From Sphingomonas populi (GTDB lineage Bacteria; Pseudomonadota; Alphaproteobacteria; Sphingomonadales; Sphingomonadaceae): a DNA stretch of 64,000 nt. This document shows positions 63,357 through 64,000 of this stretch, piece by piece. Positions within the stretch are counted from its first letter, which is position 1. Every line of letters starts with the position of its first letter. The notes beneath the pieces are model-generated. The model did not search any database and was not told the DNA's origin. It worked only from the letters and a program-made list of their open reading frames with translations. Both the position numbers and the translations under genes were made by a program. The DNA lies in the NCBI RefSeq assembly GCF_004208535.1, contig NZ_SGIS01000024.1:1-64000 (forward strand). Direction: 5' to 3'.

Positions 63357-63731
63357 TTAGCTCAAAGGGTACAACGCTGCCGCGATCCAGCGCCCCTCGC
63401 CGCGCAGCACCGCCCAGGCACGCGCCGCCGCACGGCTGTCCATCGCCTCGATGCCGTACCCCAGCGCCTCGACCGCCCGCACAAACGCGACCGGGGGGCG
63501 CACCAAAGTCGCGCCCGTACCGAGCAGCAAAAACTCCGGCTTGGGATCGAGCGCGAGCAACGGCGCCACCGCGTCCACCGTCAGCGCGTCGAGCGCGGGC
63601 GGTTCCCAGCCATCGGCGCGCTCGGGCGTGAGCAGCAGCGCGCGGTACACGCCATCATCGACCTTGAAGCCGCCGAGCGAAAAGGCCGAGACGATCGGCC
63701 CGTCGCTGTTCTGCTCCCTGTCCATCCTCAT
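63357..63731 (-). CDS. Mth938-like (NDUFAF3/AAMDC family) protein
   Basis: A 124-residue protein of the Mth938 fold. Typical segments are VSAFSLGGFKVDDGVYRALL, then LLTPE, then FLLLGTGATLVRPPVAFVRA and IEAMDSRAAARAWAVLRGEG. The mitochondrial relative NDUFAF3 assists complex I assembly; the bacterial role is not established. In alphaproteobacteria it is usually next to secDF, as here (23 bp after secF). Start may be ATG 63731 or 63725. Confidence 0.88.
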   Translation of the reverse strand: MRMDREQNSDGPIVSAFSLGGFKVDDGVYRALLLTPERADGWEPPALDALTVDAVAPLLALDPKPEFLLLGTGATLVRPPVAFVRAVEALGYGIEAMDSRAAARAWAVLRGEGRWIAAALYPLS

Positions 63732-63754
63732 AAGGCGTCCATACGCACGGCGGA

Positions 63755-64000
63755 TCAGCGCTTCTTGGGCGGCATGCCTTCGCTCGGCACCGCCTTGGTC
63801 GTGGTATCGCTCTTGGTCGGGTCGGGGCGCAGGCCCAGCGAGATCAGCAGCGAGGACGACACGTAGATCGACGAATAGGTGCCGACCACGATGCCGAGGA
63901 TCATCGCCGCAGTGAAGCCTTGCAGCACATGCCCACCGAAGATCAGCAGCGCGACCAGCGCGATCAGGATCGTCAGCGAGGTCATCACCGTGCGCGGCAG
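63755..64000 (-). CDS. secF: protein translocase subunit SecF, C-terminal part
   Basis: The 3' end of secF, cut by the window edge. The visible 80-odd residues (LPRTVMTSLTILIALVALLI, GGHVLQGFTAAMILGIVVGT, YSSIYVSSSLLISLGLRPD) are the last membrane segments of SecF with the conserved SRTxxTSxTTL-like and GTYSSIY motifs. A polar tail ends in PPKKR. SecDF uses the proton gradient to finish protein export. Confidence 0.93.
   Translation of the reverse strand: MPRTVMTSLTILIALVALLIFGGHVLQGFTAAMILGIVVGTYSSIYVSSSLLISLGLRPDPTKSDTTTKAVPSEGMPPKKR

Overview
The window is GC-rich chromosomal DNA whose gene content points to a sphingomonad alphaproteobacterium (Sphingomonas or a close relative). The pointers are large Xanthomonas/Caulobacter-type TonB-dependent receptors, a CrtZ-type carotenoid hydroxylase, a COQ9 protein, a RibB with a degenerate RibA domain, the bamD-recN-ligA neighbourhood, and the dispersed palindromic repeats seen in many intergenic gaps. 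No rRNA operon, CRISPR array or intact prophage is visible.

Region 1 (0.2-1.6 kb) has a TyrC-type dehydrogenase and a GNAT acetyltransferase. Region 2 (1.8-16.5 kb) is a carbohydrate-utilisation island. On the minus strand, a ROK repressor is followed by an operator/promoter, a ROK fructokinase, a sugar-porter MFS transporter, a periplasmic GH32 enzyme, a TonB-dependent receptor and a second GH32 predicted to be a lipoprotein. Together they can cut a fructan (levan-like by inference), import the products and phosphorylate fructose. On the plus strand a second TonB receptor is paired with a GH43 arabinanase-like enzyme. rpsU lies between the two halves, and a decayed IS transposase sits at the distal GH32 stop codon.

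Region 3 (16.9-31.6 kb) is mostly housekeeping: feoA-feoB-ssb as one tight minus-strand run, COQ9 with a DMT transporter, an Old Yellow Enzyme, the riboflavin cluster ribD-ribE-ribBX-ribH, TonB, a glutamyl-tRNA synthetase, prs, a TauE/SafE exporter and crtZ. Region 4 (31.7-44.3 kb) holds sucC (no sucD beside it), etfBA, a PhyH-like dioxygenase, infC with a possible ATA start, tRNA-Leu(GAG), a zinc-ribbon DUF3426 protein, ftsEX, a YdcF-like protein, plsC, a DUF559 nuclease bracketed by inverted repeats, rlmE, a Ppx/GppA phosphatase and tRNA-Gln(CTG).

Region 5 (44.3-48.7 kb) is the least conserved-looking part. It has small exported orphans, an HTH protein, a gene fragment and an AT-rich pair made of an HNH endonuclease and an unknown small protein. 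Region 6 (48.7-64 kb) returns to core genes: typA, an Oar-like TonB receptor, ligA, a cold-shock protein, recN, bamD, a mannose-6-phosphate isomerase, a GT4 glycosyltransferase, a Mth938-like protein and the 3' end of secF. A frameshifted GIY-YIG nuclease gene framed by a perfect inverted pair of a 30-bp palindromic repeat lies between ligA and recN.

The most interesting unexplained pattern is that two unrelated small nuclease genes (DUF559 and GIY-YIG) are each bracketed by inverted copies of an intergenic palindrome, with the nuclease stop codon or C-terminal codons lying inside or next to one copy. Other items worth a look are the HNH module and a 36-codon hydrophobic ORF behind a near-maximal Shine-Dalgarno sequence at 61.8 kb.
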